Shown: positions 16,372-23,633, numbered from the stretch's first letter. The stretch is 32,949 nt of DNA from Candidatus Hydrogenedens terephthalaticus JGI OTU-1 (GCA_000493945.1 AWNW01000032.1:1-32949); one strand, 5' to 3'. Notes: generated by a model not told the origin, from the sequence alone. Numbers and translations: made by a program.

Positions 16372-17532
16372 CTATAACATCCGACTCATAAATTGATTGA
16401 TAATATCCTCAATATTGTCATTAGAGATACCATACTGCTTGATAACCCGTTCCACAACAGCCCGTTTTTTTACATCCATTCTTTCCGAAAGATTATCAAA
16501 AAGCCCCATGCGTCTACCTACTTGAAATATTAGTTTTTCCTGGTCTGGGAGACCTATAAACTCATTCAGAATAGTTATCATCTTCCCCTTATCTTCTGGA
16601 AATTTTCCCTCGAGTTCAGGTAATAAATTGAGTATATGGTCACTTTTAATTATAGAACTTATCCCATCAAGATGTTCAATAAAACACAACAATTCATGGA
16701 CAATTTCTTCATCGGTGCATTTTTTAAAATTACCGGATTTCCATTCCTCATAAAGAGGCGTATTTGTTGGAATGGCTAAAGTTCGAAGGCGAATAAATGT
16801 GGGATTGATTTTATTTAGGGCATCAGCACTTTCAATGGCATGCTCTTCCAATAGTTCTTTTCCTGCTAATCCCGGCATATAGTATTCCGACAATTCAATA
16901 CCTGCATTCATTACCTTTTGACCCGCTTCTATATGTTGTTCTTTGGTTACCCCTTTTTTCATAAACTTCAAAACTTTATCCGAACCCGATTCTAATCCAA
17001 TATGTATTCTATTTAATCCATGCTCTCTCAACTGCTTCATTTCTTCAAGTGATTTTTTATATATCGTTTGTGCTCGTGCATAACTTGTAATCCGCTGAAC
17101 AGCGGGGAAACATTGCGTAAGTTTATTCAAAACAGATAACAATTTTTCCGTAGGGAGAACAAGAGAGTTAGCATCTTGTAAAAATACAGAACGCATACCC
17201 GCAGAATACCAATTAACCGCACAAATGAACGCCTGTAAGTCTATTCCCGTATCCTGTAAAACTCGATTTAATGTCATTTCATCAATGGCATATACCTCCC
17301 CTCCAAACCTTAAATGGATTAACGATATACTCCGTGCTATTTGTTCTATATCTTTTAACACATGCTCTAAAGGACGAACAGAAAAATGGCTCCCTTTATA
17401 AACAGGACAAAATGCACACCGATTCCACGGACAATTTCTCGTTATACGGATAAGTAGACTAAAAGCCTCACTCGGAGGACGAATAGGTCCTTGTTCAAAA
17501 CCTCGATATGCTTCTTCTGGCTCTTTATTCAT
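16372..17532 (-). CDS. Radical SAM protein with C-x4-C-x2-C cluster motif
   Basis: The gene encodes 386 aa. Near the N-terminus, after GPIRPPSEAFSLLIRITRN, the iron-sulfur motif is CPWNRCAFC (C34, C39, C42), that is C-x4-C-x2-C rather than the classical C-x3-C-x2-C. This spacing is, to my knowledge, normal for a subgroup of B12-independent radical SAM proteins with NRC-x-FC. A GLESGSD segment (about residues 174-180) fits the SAM-binding strand of the barrel. Residues beyond about 290 form a helical tail without extra cysteine clusters. The reaction is unknown. It converges with the EIIA gene, with only 13 bp between the stops. Confidence 0.8.
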   Translation of the reverse strand: MNKEPEEAYRGFEQGPIRPPSEAFSLLIRITRNCPWNRCAFCPVYKGSHFSVRPLEHVLKDIEQIARSISLIHLRFGGEVYAIDEMTLNRVLQDTGIDLQAFICAVNWYSAGMRSVFLQDANSLVLPTEKLLSVLNKLTQCFPAVQRITSYARAQTIYKKSLEEMKQLREHGLNRIHIGLESGSDKVLKFMKKGVTKEQHIEAGQKVMNAGIELSEYYMPGLAGKELLEEHAIESADALNKINPTFIRLRTLAIPTNTPLYEEWKSGNFKKCTDEEIVHELLCFIEHLDGISSIIKSDHILNLLPELEGKFPEDKGKMITILNEFIGLPDQEKLIFQVGRRMGLFDNLSERMDVKKRAVVERVIKQYGISNDNIEDIINQFMSRML

Positions 17533-17783
17533 TTCAACCCTTTACTTTGATACCTTCTTTTCAGGACTTTCAACGAAAAGATTAACAAAAATATTTCCAT
17601 AAATTCACCCTAATGATACACTTACCTGAAAAACTATAGGATATAGGTAATATATAGGCTTTAGAATAAAAATTTTATGATGGCATGAAGAATATCAAAA
17701 ATATGAAAGAAAAAAATTTACAACTTGACATACTTTATTCTTTCTTTTTGTGATCTGGATTTTAAATAGGTTAAAAAAATTAT

Positions 17784-17813
17784 AACCACGAATTACACGA
17801 ATAAATACGAATT
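17784..17813 (+). repeat. 9-bp periodic repeat, CACGAATTA type
   Basis: Three adjacent 9-mers, CACGAATTA, CACGAATAA and ATACGAATT, lie at 17787-17813, preceded by AAC. Sequences of this kind (AACCACGAATTACACGAAT) are, from memory, scattered between genes in many environmental bacterial genomes. Confidence 0.65.
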
Positions 17814-17898
17814 GGAAAATTTGCTTATCGTTCTTGATATGTAAAACCTGTTGAATTGTTTTTTTATGTAGCTGAAGCGTCCTCACTTCGGGTATTTT

Positions 17899-17952
17899 GG
17901 GACAAATGGGACGGATGGGACCTATGGGTCAAATGGGACTTATGGGACATTA
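17899..17952 (+). repeat. Tandem array of six 9-bp units, GGGAC-NN-AT
   Basis: Six contiguous units start at 17899, 17908, 17917, 17926, 17935 and 17944: GGGACAAAT, GGGACGGAT, GGGACCTAT, GGGTCAAAT, GGGACTTAT, GGGACATTA. The GGG is invariant and the NN pair varies. The reverse complement of the same unit forms the array at 18554-18748 on the other side of the ferredoxin gene. Confidence 0.85.
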
Positions 17953-17966
17953 TAGCCTTAATGTGG

Positions 17967-17986
17967 CACAGATATTCCTGTCGGTG
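17967..17986. repeat. Imperfect palindrome
   Basis: CACAGATA (17967-17974), loop TTCC, TGTCGGTG (17979-17986) pair with one mismatch and one G-T pair. There is no T-tract, so it looks like a dispersed palindromic element rather than a terminator. Confidence 0.5.
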
Positions 17987-18024
17987 TTTTCCTTCTGTCC
18001 TTGCCCATTCCGTAAATAAATTTT

Positions 18025-18087
18025 CCTTCGTGTCCTTTGTGTAAAATTTCCTTTGTGTCCTCTGTGGTTAATTTTTTTACCACAAAG
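18025..18087. repeat. CCTTTGTGT 9-bp repeat block ending in a hairpin
   Basis: Units CCTTCGTGT (18025-18033) and CCTTTGTGT (18034-18042) are followed, after 7 bp, by CCTTTGTGT (18050-18058) and CCTCTGTGG (18059-18067). The last unit pairs with ACCACAAAG (18079-18087) across a T-rich loop, with one mismatch. It resembles intergenic repeats seen in other environmental genomes. Confidence 0.6.
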
Positions 18088-18089
18088 TA

Positions 18090-18111
18090 GGGGCACGGCA
18101 TGCCGTTCCCC
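18090..18111. repeat. 22-bp near-perfect palindrome
   Basis: GGGG, one mismatched base, ACGGC, AT centre, GCCGT, one mismatched base, CCCC. Only the C/T pair at 18094/18107 fails to match. It is GC-rich in an AT-rich setting and directly follows the hairpin block at 18025-18087. Confidence 0.65.
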
Positions 18112-18152
18112 AACGATTGATAAAAAACTATAAATCTGTTACCTATGTCTTA

Positions 18153-18167
18153 CAGGTTATCAACCTG
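18153..18167. repeat. Short hairpin CAGGTT-ATC-AACCTG
   Basis: A perfect 6-bp stem with a 3-nt loop, about 85 bp before the ferredoxin start. It could be a leader structure if transcription starts upstream of it, or one more dispersed palindrome. Confidence 0.45.
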
Positions 18168-18194
18168 CCTCTTTAACTTTTTACCTTCTATTTT

Positions 18195-18203
18195 TGTTAT
18201 ACT
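18195..18203 (+). promoter_or_regulatory. Extended -10 element for the ferredoxin gene
   Basis: TG-T-TATACT (18195-18203) is a good extended -10. No clear -35 is present, which extended -10 promoters can tolerate. The leader would be about 42 nt and ends with AGGAG at 18239-18243, 8 bases before the ATG. Confidence 0.4.
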
Positions 18204-18251
18204 TCTTTTCTATCTATCCTTGGGGACAAACAAATTCAGGAGTTTGTAAGT

Positions 18252-18506
18252 ATGGCAAAAATTATAGGTTATGGTAAAGAACAAGAATTGCCCGATGGTT
18301 CACCTATAATCCACGCATGTGAACAATTAGGTGTCCCTTTTGGTTGTCGTGCAGGACAGTGCGGAACATGCATTATCACCATTGAAGAAGGGATGGAAAA
18401 TCTGGAGCCTAAAAATTATCTGGAAGAGAACATGGGATTAGCCGATAACCAACGATTAGCATGCCAGACTCGAATCCGTTCCGGTGTAGTAGTAATCAGT
18501 TGGTAA
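18252..18506 (+). CDS. Plant-type [2Fe-2S] ferredoxin
   Basis: The gene encodes 84 aa. The cluster ligands are C32, C37 and C40 in FGCRAGQCGTC, and C71 in RLACQTRI, the classical C-x4-C-x2-C...C pattern of a soluble electron carrier. The length is near minimal for the fold, and there are no extra domains or signal peptide, so it acts in the cytoplasm. It stands alone between inverted arrays of a 9-bp repeat, with no redox partner next to it. An AGGAG ribosome-binding site supports the start. Confidence 0.92.
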   Translation: MAKIIGYGKEQELPDGSPIIHACEQLGVPFGCRAGQCGTCIITIEEGMENLEPKNYLEENMGLADNQRLACQTRIRSGVVVISW

Positions 18507-18553
18507 TAAATTTCATAATAACTATTTGCTATTTAAACCAACTTACCACCAAT

Positions 18554-18748
18554 GTCCCATTACTCCCACTCGTCCCATTTGCCCATCCTTCCCTTTCGCT
18601 TATCCGTCCCATTTGCCCATCCTTCCCTTTCGCTTATCCGTCCCATTTGCCCATCCTTCCCTTTCGCTTATCCGTCCCATCTGTCTCATCCGTCCCTTTC
18701 GCTTATCCGTCCCATCTGTCCCATCCGTCCCATCCGTCCCATCTCCCC
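18554..18748 (+). repeat. Minisatellite: 9-bp GTCCCAT-type units organised in 34-bp repeats
   Basis: Three identical 34-bp copies (18572-18605, 18606-18639, 18640-18673) each consist of GTCCCATTT, GCCCATCCT, TCCCTTTCG and CTTATCC. They are followed by a degenerate 35-bp copy (18674-18708) and a 36-bp run of four pure 9-mers (GTCCCATCT/GTCCCATCC, 18709-18744). The 9-mer is the reverse complement of the GGGAC-NN-AT unit at 17899-17952. The copies are contiguous, without spacers, so this is not a CRISPR array. The proline-rich open frames across it are by-products of the repeat. Confidence 0.9.
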
Positions 18749-18763
18749 CACACACCTTCGGAG

Positions 18764-19288
18764 TTATTTCGTAGTTTCAGAACTATCTTCTATAGTTTCC
18801 TCCGTTTTTTCATCCATAGTCCAACGATTTCTGCTATAGAAATCAACAAACAAATCCGGAAGCCGTTTAAATATCGAATTTCCATTTAAGTAATAAAATA
18901 CGACGATTGTAAGTAAAAACAACCAGAAAAAAACTTTCATAGATAGCAATACATAAATAATATTTTGATATTGGGGAATGTTTTTATAAAGGTCAAAATC
19001 GGGACGAAGTGGTAAGAAAGCAACAAAAGCCATCAGACCAATTTGCACCGCCTTCATTATACTTTCCAACCGCGACAGGGGAAGTTCTTTACAACGACAA
19101 TAAATAAAATACATATAATATACAGTCAACATAAATGTAATTACCCACGGAGAGTTAACCATTGCCTTCCACACAGTAACACCACTTATAACCCGAAGGA
19201 AATTAAATGTATCCTCAGGAGACGCTCCTAACGCAAAAAAGAAATACCATAACAATATATTTAATAAACGAAAAATAATCTCTATCAC
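18764..19288 (-). CDS. Small polytopic membrane protein, unknown function
   Basis: The gene encodes 174 aa with about four hydrophobic segments (near 5-22, 48-64, 80-95 and 112-132) and a charged, Glu/Ser/Thr-rich tail. The stop codon lies 16 bp beyond the 18554-18748 repeat array. I do not recognise a family or a motif. It is transcribed away from the nfeD-floA operon across a 109-bp shared promoter region. Start, codon use and membrane pattern support a real gene. Confidence 0.65.
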   Translation of the reverse strand: MIEIIFRLLNILLWYFFFALGASPEDTFNFLRVISGVTVWKAMVNSPWVITFMLTVYYMYFIYCRCKELPLSRLESIMKAVQIGLMAFVAFLPLRPDFDLYKNIPQYQNIIYVLLSMKVFFWLFLLTIVVFYYLNGNSIFKRLPDLFVDFYSRNRWTMDEKTEETIEDSSETTK

Positions 19289-19397
19289 CTATAACTTCCT
19301 TTTCCTTCTTTCTGAAAATAAAAAACCTATTTTAATATAAAAGCGTTATAATATAATAATATTTGGTCTCTGTATTATAGAATTAAAGGGAAACAAA

Positions 19398-20564
19398 ATG
19401 TCCAATCGAATAGGAAATATTTTCATAAAGCATTACAACAAAAGAATTCATATTATTGTCTATACATTATTTATTTTTATTCTTTTAGCAATTGCAATAG
19501 GTGTAAAGTCTGAGAAAGAGAAACAACCTTTTGTTGTTATTTGCCCTGCTACAGGGATGGTTGATGATGGAATGAAGGTTATCATTAAAAGGGCACTATC
19601 TATAGCTAATAAAGGGGCGGAAGGTTTTATATTAGAGGTAGATACTCCCGGTGGACTTGTAGACTCTGCTGTAGACATTACGAACATATTGCTGGAAGCC
19701 AAATGCCCAACTGTAGCGTATATCCATGGGATGGGAGCCATTTCTGCTGGAGCATTGATTTCTTACGCATGTAAACACATCGTTATGTCACCAGGTTCAA
19801 ATATCGGGGCTTCTGCACCCATCATTATGGGAGAGGCACAACCCTCAGAAGAATTTAATGAAAAAACGAAATCGTATCTTCGTTCCCGTTATCGTTCGCT
19901 GGCAGAAGTAAATGGACATGACCCCCTTCTGGCAGAAGCAATGGTAGATTCAAAAATAGAGGTTTGGGGCATACGCACTCCTGCAAACATTTTTCAATTC
20001 TTCCGCACTGAAGAAGAAGCAAAATCGGCTCTACAAAAATATAATCTCAACAACAATCCCGAAGGCAATTCACAAACTCAAAAGTTACCCAATCAAAATG
20101 ACATGGTTAGATTACCCAATCTTATCATGTTCGCTTCCTATGAACCTTTCAATCCAAATACAGGGGAAGGATATAATATCGCAAATACAAGCGACACCTC
20201 TCAAAAATCTCTACTTTCCCCTTCCCCAAATATCAAAAAAATCTGCAGAGAAGGAGAACTGCTTACTCTAACATCCAAAGAAGCCTTAGACTATGGGCTC
20301 GCCTGCACTACCGTTGAAAATATAGATGAATTGCTCAAATATTTCCACTGGGAAAATTGTGAAAGAATTCAAATTGAGCCTACATGGGGAGAACGATTAT
20401 TTAAATTTTTAGTAAACCCTATTGTAGCAGGATTATTACTTTTGTTAGGAATAGGGGGGATTGTATATGGAAATGAAAACTCCGGGATTTGGACTACCCG
20501 GCACTATCGGTCTTATATGTTTGGCTTTATTTTTCGGGGCACATCTTGTTATTGGTCTTGCTAA
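19398..20564 (+). CDS. nfeD: NfeD ClpP-class membrane serine protease, N-terminal part (frameshifted)
   Basis: The frame encodes 388 aa, of which the first 352 or so match a long NfeD. After an N-terminal membrane helix (18-36) comes a ClpP/SppA-like domain (about 44-190) with the likely dyad S116 (GMGAISAGALI) and K156 (NEKTKSYLRS, aligned with the usual EK...AYIRSLAE stretch). A membrane segment starts near residue 338 (FLVNPIVAGLLLLLGIGG). The frame then runs through GGGGGG (20454-20459) into 36 residues (IVYGNENSG...) that do not fit the family, while the expected continuation lies in the +1 frame. Long NfeD proteins cleave membrane substrates such as stomatin/flotillin partners, and a floA gene follows in the operon. 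Confidence 0.8.
   Translation: MSNRIGNIFIKHYNKRIHIIVYTLFIFILLAIAIGVKSEKEKQPFVVICPATGMVDDGMKVIIKRALSIANKGAEGFILEVDTPGGLVDSAVDITNILLEAKCPTVAYIHGMGAISAGALISYACKHIVMSPGSNIGASAPIIMGEAQPSEEFNEKTKSYLRSRYRSLAEVNGHDPLLAEAMVDSKIEVWGIRTPANIFQFFRTEEEAKSALQKYNLNNNPEGNSQTQKLPNQNDMVRLPNLIMFASYEPFNPNTGEGYNIANTSDTSQKSLLSPSPNIKKICREGELLTLTSKEALDYGLACTTVENIDELLKYFHWENCERIQIEPTWGERLFKFLVNPIVAGLLLLLGIGGIVYGNENSGIWTTRHYRSYMFGFIFRGTSCYWSC
20454..20459 (+). other. G6 homopolymer: frameshift or slippage site in nfeD
   Basis: Removing one of the six G residues joins the two nfeD frames without a gap: LLLLLGIGG continues as LYMEMKTPGFGLPG, exactly the transition expected in long NfeD proteins. The restored product would be about 566 aa. 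It may be a sequencing or assembly error, a real mutation, or a slippage site. Confidence 0.75.
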
Positions 20565-21099
20565 CTGGGCTGACCTTTTATTACTTCTTATAGGTCTCAT
20601 CCTGTTAGGTATAGAAATTTTCATCATACCCGGCTTCGGGCTTACCGGTATAGCCGGTTTAGTCTGCATTATCTTTGGAATATATCTATCCCTGACCCGC
20701 GTAGTAGTACCGGAATATCCATGGGACTTTGCTCGTCTCAATCAAGCAGGACAAACCCTTACTATTGCTCTTATTTCCTTTCTTATATTAACATGGTTAT
20801 TATGGAAATATCTTCCTAATTCCTCTTATTTTCAAAGGCTCATGTTATCCCATGCAGAAAACACAGAAACGGGATATGTTGTGCAAAGCACAAACGACAT
20901 GCAAAAATGGATTAATTCGGTTGGGATAACAGAAACTGTTTTGCGCCCCGCAGGAAAAGGGCGGTTTAAAGGAATTTCGTTGGATGTGGTATCCGTAGGC
21001 GATTATATTGAAGCAGGGACTAAAGTTCGTATTGTCGAGGTTCAAGGAAATAGATATGTAGTTATACCTGAAAAAGAAAATAAGGATGTCAACTCATGA
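20461..21099 (+). CDS. nfeD: NfeD C-terminal part: membrane helices and OB-fold domain (frameshifted)
   Basis: The frame encodes 212 aa from a TTG, or 210 from an ATG at 20467. It begins with EMKTPGFGLPGTIGL, the conserved loop inside the NfeD membrane region, then three to four hydrophobic segments, a second PGFGLTG loop, and an OB-fold domain (about 138-205) with the family pattern ETVLRPAGKGRFKG...DVVSVGDYIEAGTKVRIVEVQG. It lacks a ribosome-binding site of its own and is most likely the second half of the gene starting at 19398. The stop overlaps the next start in ATGA. Confidence 0.8.
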   Translation: MYMEMKTPGFGLPGTIGLICLALFFGAHLVIGLANWADLLLLLIGLILLGIEIFIIPGFGLTGIAGLVCIIFGIYLSLTRVVVPEYPWDFARLNQAGQTLTIALISFLILTWLLWKYLPNSSYFQRLMLSHAENTETGYVVQSTNDMQKWINSVGITETVLRPAGKGRFKGISLDVVSVGDYIEAGTKVRIVEVQGNRYVVIPEKENKDVNS

Positions 21100-21410
21100 A
21101 TGAATTAAAGATTATCGTGCCGATGTTGAAACAATTACTAAAAGAAATGGAGATAGTATCTTCACAAGGGTCGGGGTACTATACCTGCGTTCCTTTCCTA
21201 AAAAGATATAACAAATTATTACAGGAGGCCCAACGAATCTTTTCGCAATCAAACGCAGTATCCGTAATCAACACTTTCGAAGTGCTATCCGAAACAGACC
21301 CTAAAGACCCCAGCGAAAAAAGCAAAGTTTTATTAAGTATACGGGTTGAAACTTCACAGTTAATAACCTTACTCGAAACAGTTATCCAGCAGGAGGAAAA
21401 TAAAAAATGA
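21096..21410 (+). CDS. 104-aa protein of unknown function in the nfeD-floA operon
   Basis: The start overlaps the nfeD stop (ATGA), and its own stop overlaps the next start in the same way, so translation is coupled on both sides. The product has no membrane segment or signal peptide and is mostly predicted helical (MNELKIIVPMLKQLLKEMEIV at the start, SQLITLLETVIQQEENKK at the end), with a short middle segment (FEVLSETDPKDPSEKSK) likely to be a loop. I do not recognise it. The tight coupling suggests a small cytoplasmic partner of the NfeD or FloA proteins. Confidence 0.7.
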   Translation: MNELKIIVPMLKQLLKEMEIVSSQGSGYYTCVPFLKRYNKLLQEAQRIFSQSNAVSVINTFEVLSETDPKDPSEKSKVLLSIRVETSQLITLLETVIQQEENKK

Positions 21411-21895
21411 TATGGTGGGTTTTCTTATTATTTCTATGTGGCGTCATATTAATTCTGGCAGAGTTTATCGTTCCCGGTGGAATTTGTGGGACATTCGGTT
21501 TTGTTATGCTATTAGCAAGCACAGCCCTCGGAGGATATTACTACCCGGATTATTTGATATACATCATTATTTTTGAATTTTTGGGTTTTGTCGGCTCTAT
21601 TGGCACAGGATTCTATTTAATAACGAAAACTTCAGCGGGGCAAAAATTGGTAATGTCCGAAAGCCAAACAGTGGACAAAGGTTATGTAGGTATTCAATTT
21701 GACCCTTCATTGGTTGGAAAAACAGGTAAGGTAATCTCACCTTTAAGACCTGCAGGCATTATAGAGGTAGATGGTAAAAGAGTAGATGCAGTATCCTCAG
21801 GTATGTTCATTGAGTTAGGATCTATTGTTAAAATCATTGATATACAAGGTCCGCGTATTGTCGTTGAAGAATATAAAGATACTGAAAATCTATAG
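21407..21895 (+). CDS. Short NfeD-type membrane protein with OB-fold domain
   Basis: The gene encodes 162 aa. Two to three N-terminal membrane segments (1-20, about 26-42 and about 48-70), with a FIVPGG loop between the first two, are followed by an OB-fold domain (about 90-155): GYVGIQFDPSLVGKTGKVISPLRPAGIIEVDGKRVDAVSSG...IVKIIDIQGPRIVV. This is the classic short NfeD (NfeD1a/YuaF-like) with no protease domain. Such proteins usually sit next to a flotillin or stomatin gene, as here. It overlaps the 104-aa gene by 4 bp and precedes floA by 62 bp. Confidence 0.88.
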   Translation: MIWWVFLLFLCGVILILAEFIVPGGICGTFGFVMLLASTALGGYYYPDYLIYIIIFEFLGFVGSIGTGFYLITKTSAGQKLVMSESQTVDKGYVGIQFDPSLVGKTGKVISPLRPAGIIEVDGKRVDAVSSGMFIELGSIVKIIDIQGPRIVVEEYKDTENL

Positions 21896-21957
21896 TAATG
21901 ATGTATAATAGATTGAGCAAATAACAAAAAAGAAATTAAACAAAAAGGATGATGATT

Positions 21958-22995
21958 ATGTTTAATCCTATAATCGCTGTGTTTTTACTTATTGTAGTGG
22001 TAATTGCCCTTATTTTTGTGGCTGTAGTGGTATCTTTCTTCCGTTTATGGATACGAGCGGCATTATCAAAAGCCCATGTGTCCATCTGGAGTTTGATTGG
22101 TATGACTTTGCGAAAGGTCAACCCACAGGTTATCGTGGATAGCCGTATCATGGCAGTAAAAGCCGGGTTAAATATAACGACGGATGAGCTCGAAACGCAT
22201 TACCTTGCTGGCGGAAATGTTCTTCGTGTCGTTCAGGCTCTCATTGCTGCAAATAAAGCCAATATTCCATTAACTTTCCAGAAAGCAACCGCTATAGACC
22301 TCGCAGGCCGCGATGTTCTGGAAGCAGTAAAGACTTCTGTTCGCCCTAAAGTAATTGATTGTCCTGACCCCACGAAAGGACCTCCTACCGTTGCCGCAGT
22401 TGCTATGGATGGAATTCAGTTAAAAGCCAAAGCCCGTGTTACCGTTCGCACTAATATAGAAAGATTGGTCGGCGGTGCTTCCGAAGAAACCATTATTGCC
22501 CGTGTCGGTGAAGGCATTGTAACAACCATTGGTTCCGCACCTACTCATAAAAAAGTGCTTGAAAATCCCGATTCAATATCAAAAACAGTTCTTGCTCGCG
22601 GATTAGACGCAGGAACTGCATTTGAAATTCTATCCATTGATATTGCAGATGTAGATGTCGGTGAGAATATCGGGGCGCAACTTCAAATCGCACAAGCAGA
22701 AGCAGATAAACAGATTGCTCAAGCACGAGCCGAAGAAAGAAGGGCTATGGCTTTAGCACGCGAAGCAGAAATGCAAGCATTAGTTATGGAGATGCGCTCG
22801 AAGGTTGTCGAAGCGGAAGCAGAAATTCCAAAAGCCATCGCAGAAGCATTTCGAAGTGGTAATCTCGGTATTATGGATTATTATCGGATGAAAAATATTC
22901 TTGCTGATACCGATATGAGAGATGCTATCTCCAAATTAGCCCCTTCTCAATCGCCGACACAACCTAAAGGTCCCGAAAAACCTACTCAATCCTGA
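21958..22995 (+). CDS. floA: Flotillin-like protein FloA
   Basis: I chose the ATG at 21958 (345 aa). Upstream ATGs at 21949 and 21952 directly abut or lie within a few bases of the AAGG ribosome-binding site, while 21958 has 9 bases of spacing. A membrane hairpin or helix (about 4-28) is followed by the FloA/YqfA-type core (WSLIGMTLRKVNP, DSRIMAVKAGL, LAGGNVLRVVQALIAANKA, GPPTVAAVAMDGIQ) and an Ala/Glu-rich coiled coil (about 245-300). FloA scaffolds membrane microdomains and works with NfeD proteins. The C-terminal tail is proline-rich (SPTQPKGPEKPTQS). The family match is very clear. Confidence 0.95.
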   Translation: MFNPIIAVFLLIVVVIALIFVAVVVSFFRLWIRAALSKAHVSIWSLIGMTLRKVNPQVIVDSRIMAVKAGLNITTDELETHYLAGGNVLRVVQALIAANKANIPLTFQKATAIDLAGRDVLEAVKTSVRPKVIDCPDPTKGPPTVAAVAMDGIQLKAKARVTVRTNIERLVGGASEETIIARVGEGIVTTIGSAPTHKKVLENPDSISKTVLARGLDAGTAFEILSIDIADVDVGENIGAQLQIAQAEADKQIAQARAEERRAMALAREAEMQALVMEMRSKVVEAEAEIPKAIAEAFRSGNLGIMDYYRMKNILADTDMRDAISKLAPSQSPTQPKGPEKPTQS

Positions 22996-23025
22996 GAGCG
23001 GTAAAAAATAAAAAGGTAGTTAATT

Positions 23026-23631
23026 ATGCAATTTGATGACCTGTTTGGTTTAATAGTTTTTTTAGGGATAATAATCATCTCCTCAATATTCCGTGGTTTA
23101 AAGGAAATGAAGAAAAGAGAAGCAGAGGGATTACCCAAATCATCTCCATTACCTACGGAAAGAAAATTCAAAGAACCAGAAAGAAATCTTCCGAAACGGA
23201 AAATAGTAATTCGCAAAGAAACCGAACCTACTTCCCCTGCACCTCCTGTTTTCACTCCTTTTCCTGAGTCTGTAGAATCAAAAGAAGATGTGTTTGAGAA
23301 AATGGAAGAAGGAGAAAAACCTATCTTAACCCAATTGGATAAAAAGGAATATCAAGAACCACCGCGTAGAGAAAAGCCTCCTGTTATTATCCAAAAAAAA
23401 GAAACGAAAAGAATTAAAGTTACCCCAAAATCACAGCCACAAGAAGAACAGCCTTCTATACCAAGGATACAGAAAGTAGCATTTTCCGCTCCCATGACAC
23501 GAGCATCTACTATTCCACAACAAAAATCTTCTATTTCTTTACAAGGGAATATTGGAAATATCCCGAAACTACAATGGGCTTTTATTATGATGGAAGTTTT
23601 AAGCCCACCCAAAGCACTACGCGATGAATAG
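23026..23631 (+). CDS. Membrane-anchored proline/lysine-rich protein, last gene of the floA operon
   Basis: The gene encodes 201 aa. One N-terminal membrane helix (about 6-23) is followed by a long, low-complexity stretch rich in Pro, Glu and Lys (25-165) that is probably disordered. It ends in a compact conserved-looking motif (LQWAFIMMEVLSPPKALRDE, about 182-201). From memory, similar E-x-L-x-PP-x-ALR endings close other bacterial proteins of this build. Its position 30 bp after floA suggests a microdomain-associated adaptor. The stop is only 2 bp from the end of the convergent CorC-type gene. Confidence 0.7.
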   Translation: MQFDDLFGLIVFLGIIIISSIFRGLKEMKKREAEGLPKSSPLPTERKFKEPERNLPKRKIVIRKETEPTSPAPPVFTPFPESVESKEDVFEKMEEGEKPILTQLDKKEYQEPPRREKPPVIIQKKETKRIKVTPKSQPQEEQPSIPRIQKVAFSAPMTRASTIPQQKSSISLQGNIGNIPKLQWAFIMMEVLSPPKALRDE

Positions 23632-23633
23632 GA

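Larger units (their letters stand above)
17533..18251. other. Repeat-rich intergenic region upstream of the ferredoxin gene
   Basis: This 719-bp gap has no convincing gene. Its second half is a patchwork of short repeats and palindromes, listed separately: 17784-17813, 17899-17952, 17967-17986, 18025-18087, 18090-18111 and 18153-18167. Three of them share a 9-bp period with different unit sequences. A 62-codon open frame (17856-18044) arises only because a 9-bp repeat reads through as WD-x-repeats, and it is not a gene. Confidence 0.7.

Noticed and set aside
17856..18044. Small ORF with a WD-x-W repeat
   Set aside because: The reading frame is produced by the 9-bp GGGAC repeat and continues into other intergenic repeats. 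It has no ribosome-binding site or plausible protein.
18554..18748. Possible CRISPR array from regular repeats
   Set aside because: The repeats are contiguous without unique spacers and are built from 9-bp subunits. There are no cas genes in the window.
17899..18748. IS element or composite transposon around fdx
   Set aside because: No transposase, terminal inverted repeats with target duplications, or recombinase motif is present. The inverted arrays are short-unit tandem repeats.
18461..18889. Proline/serine-rich ORFs in several frames downstream of the ferredoxin gene
   Set aside because: They read through the 9-bp minisatellite in all three frames with similar low-complexity output, which is typical of repeat artefacts.
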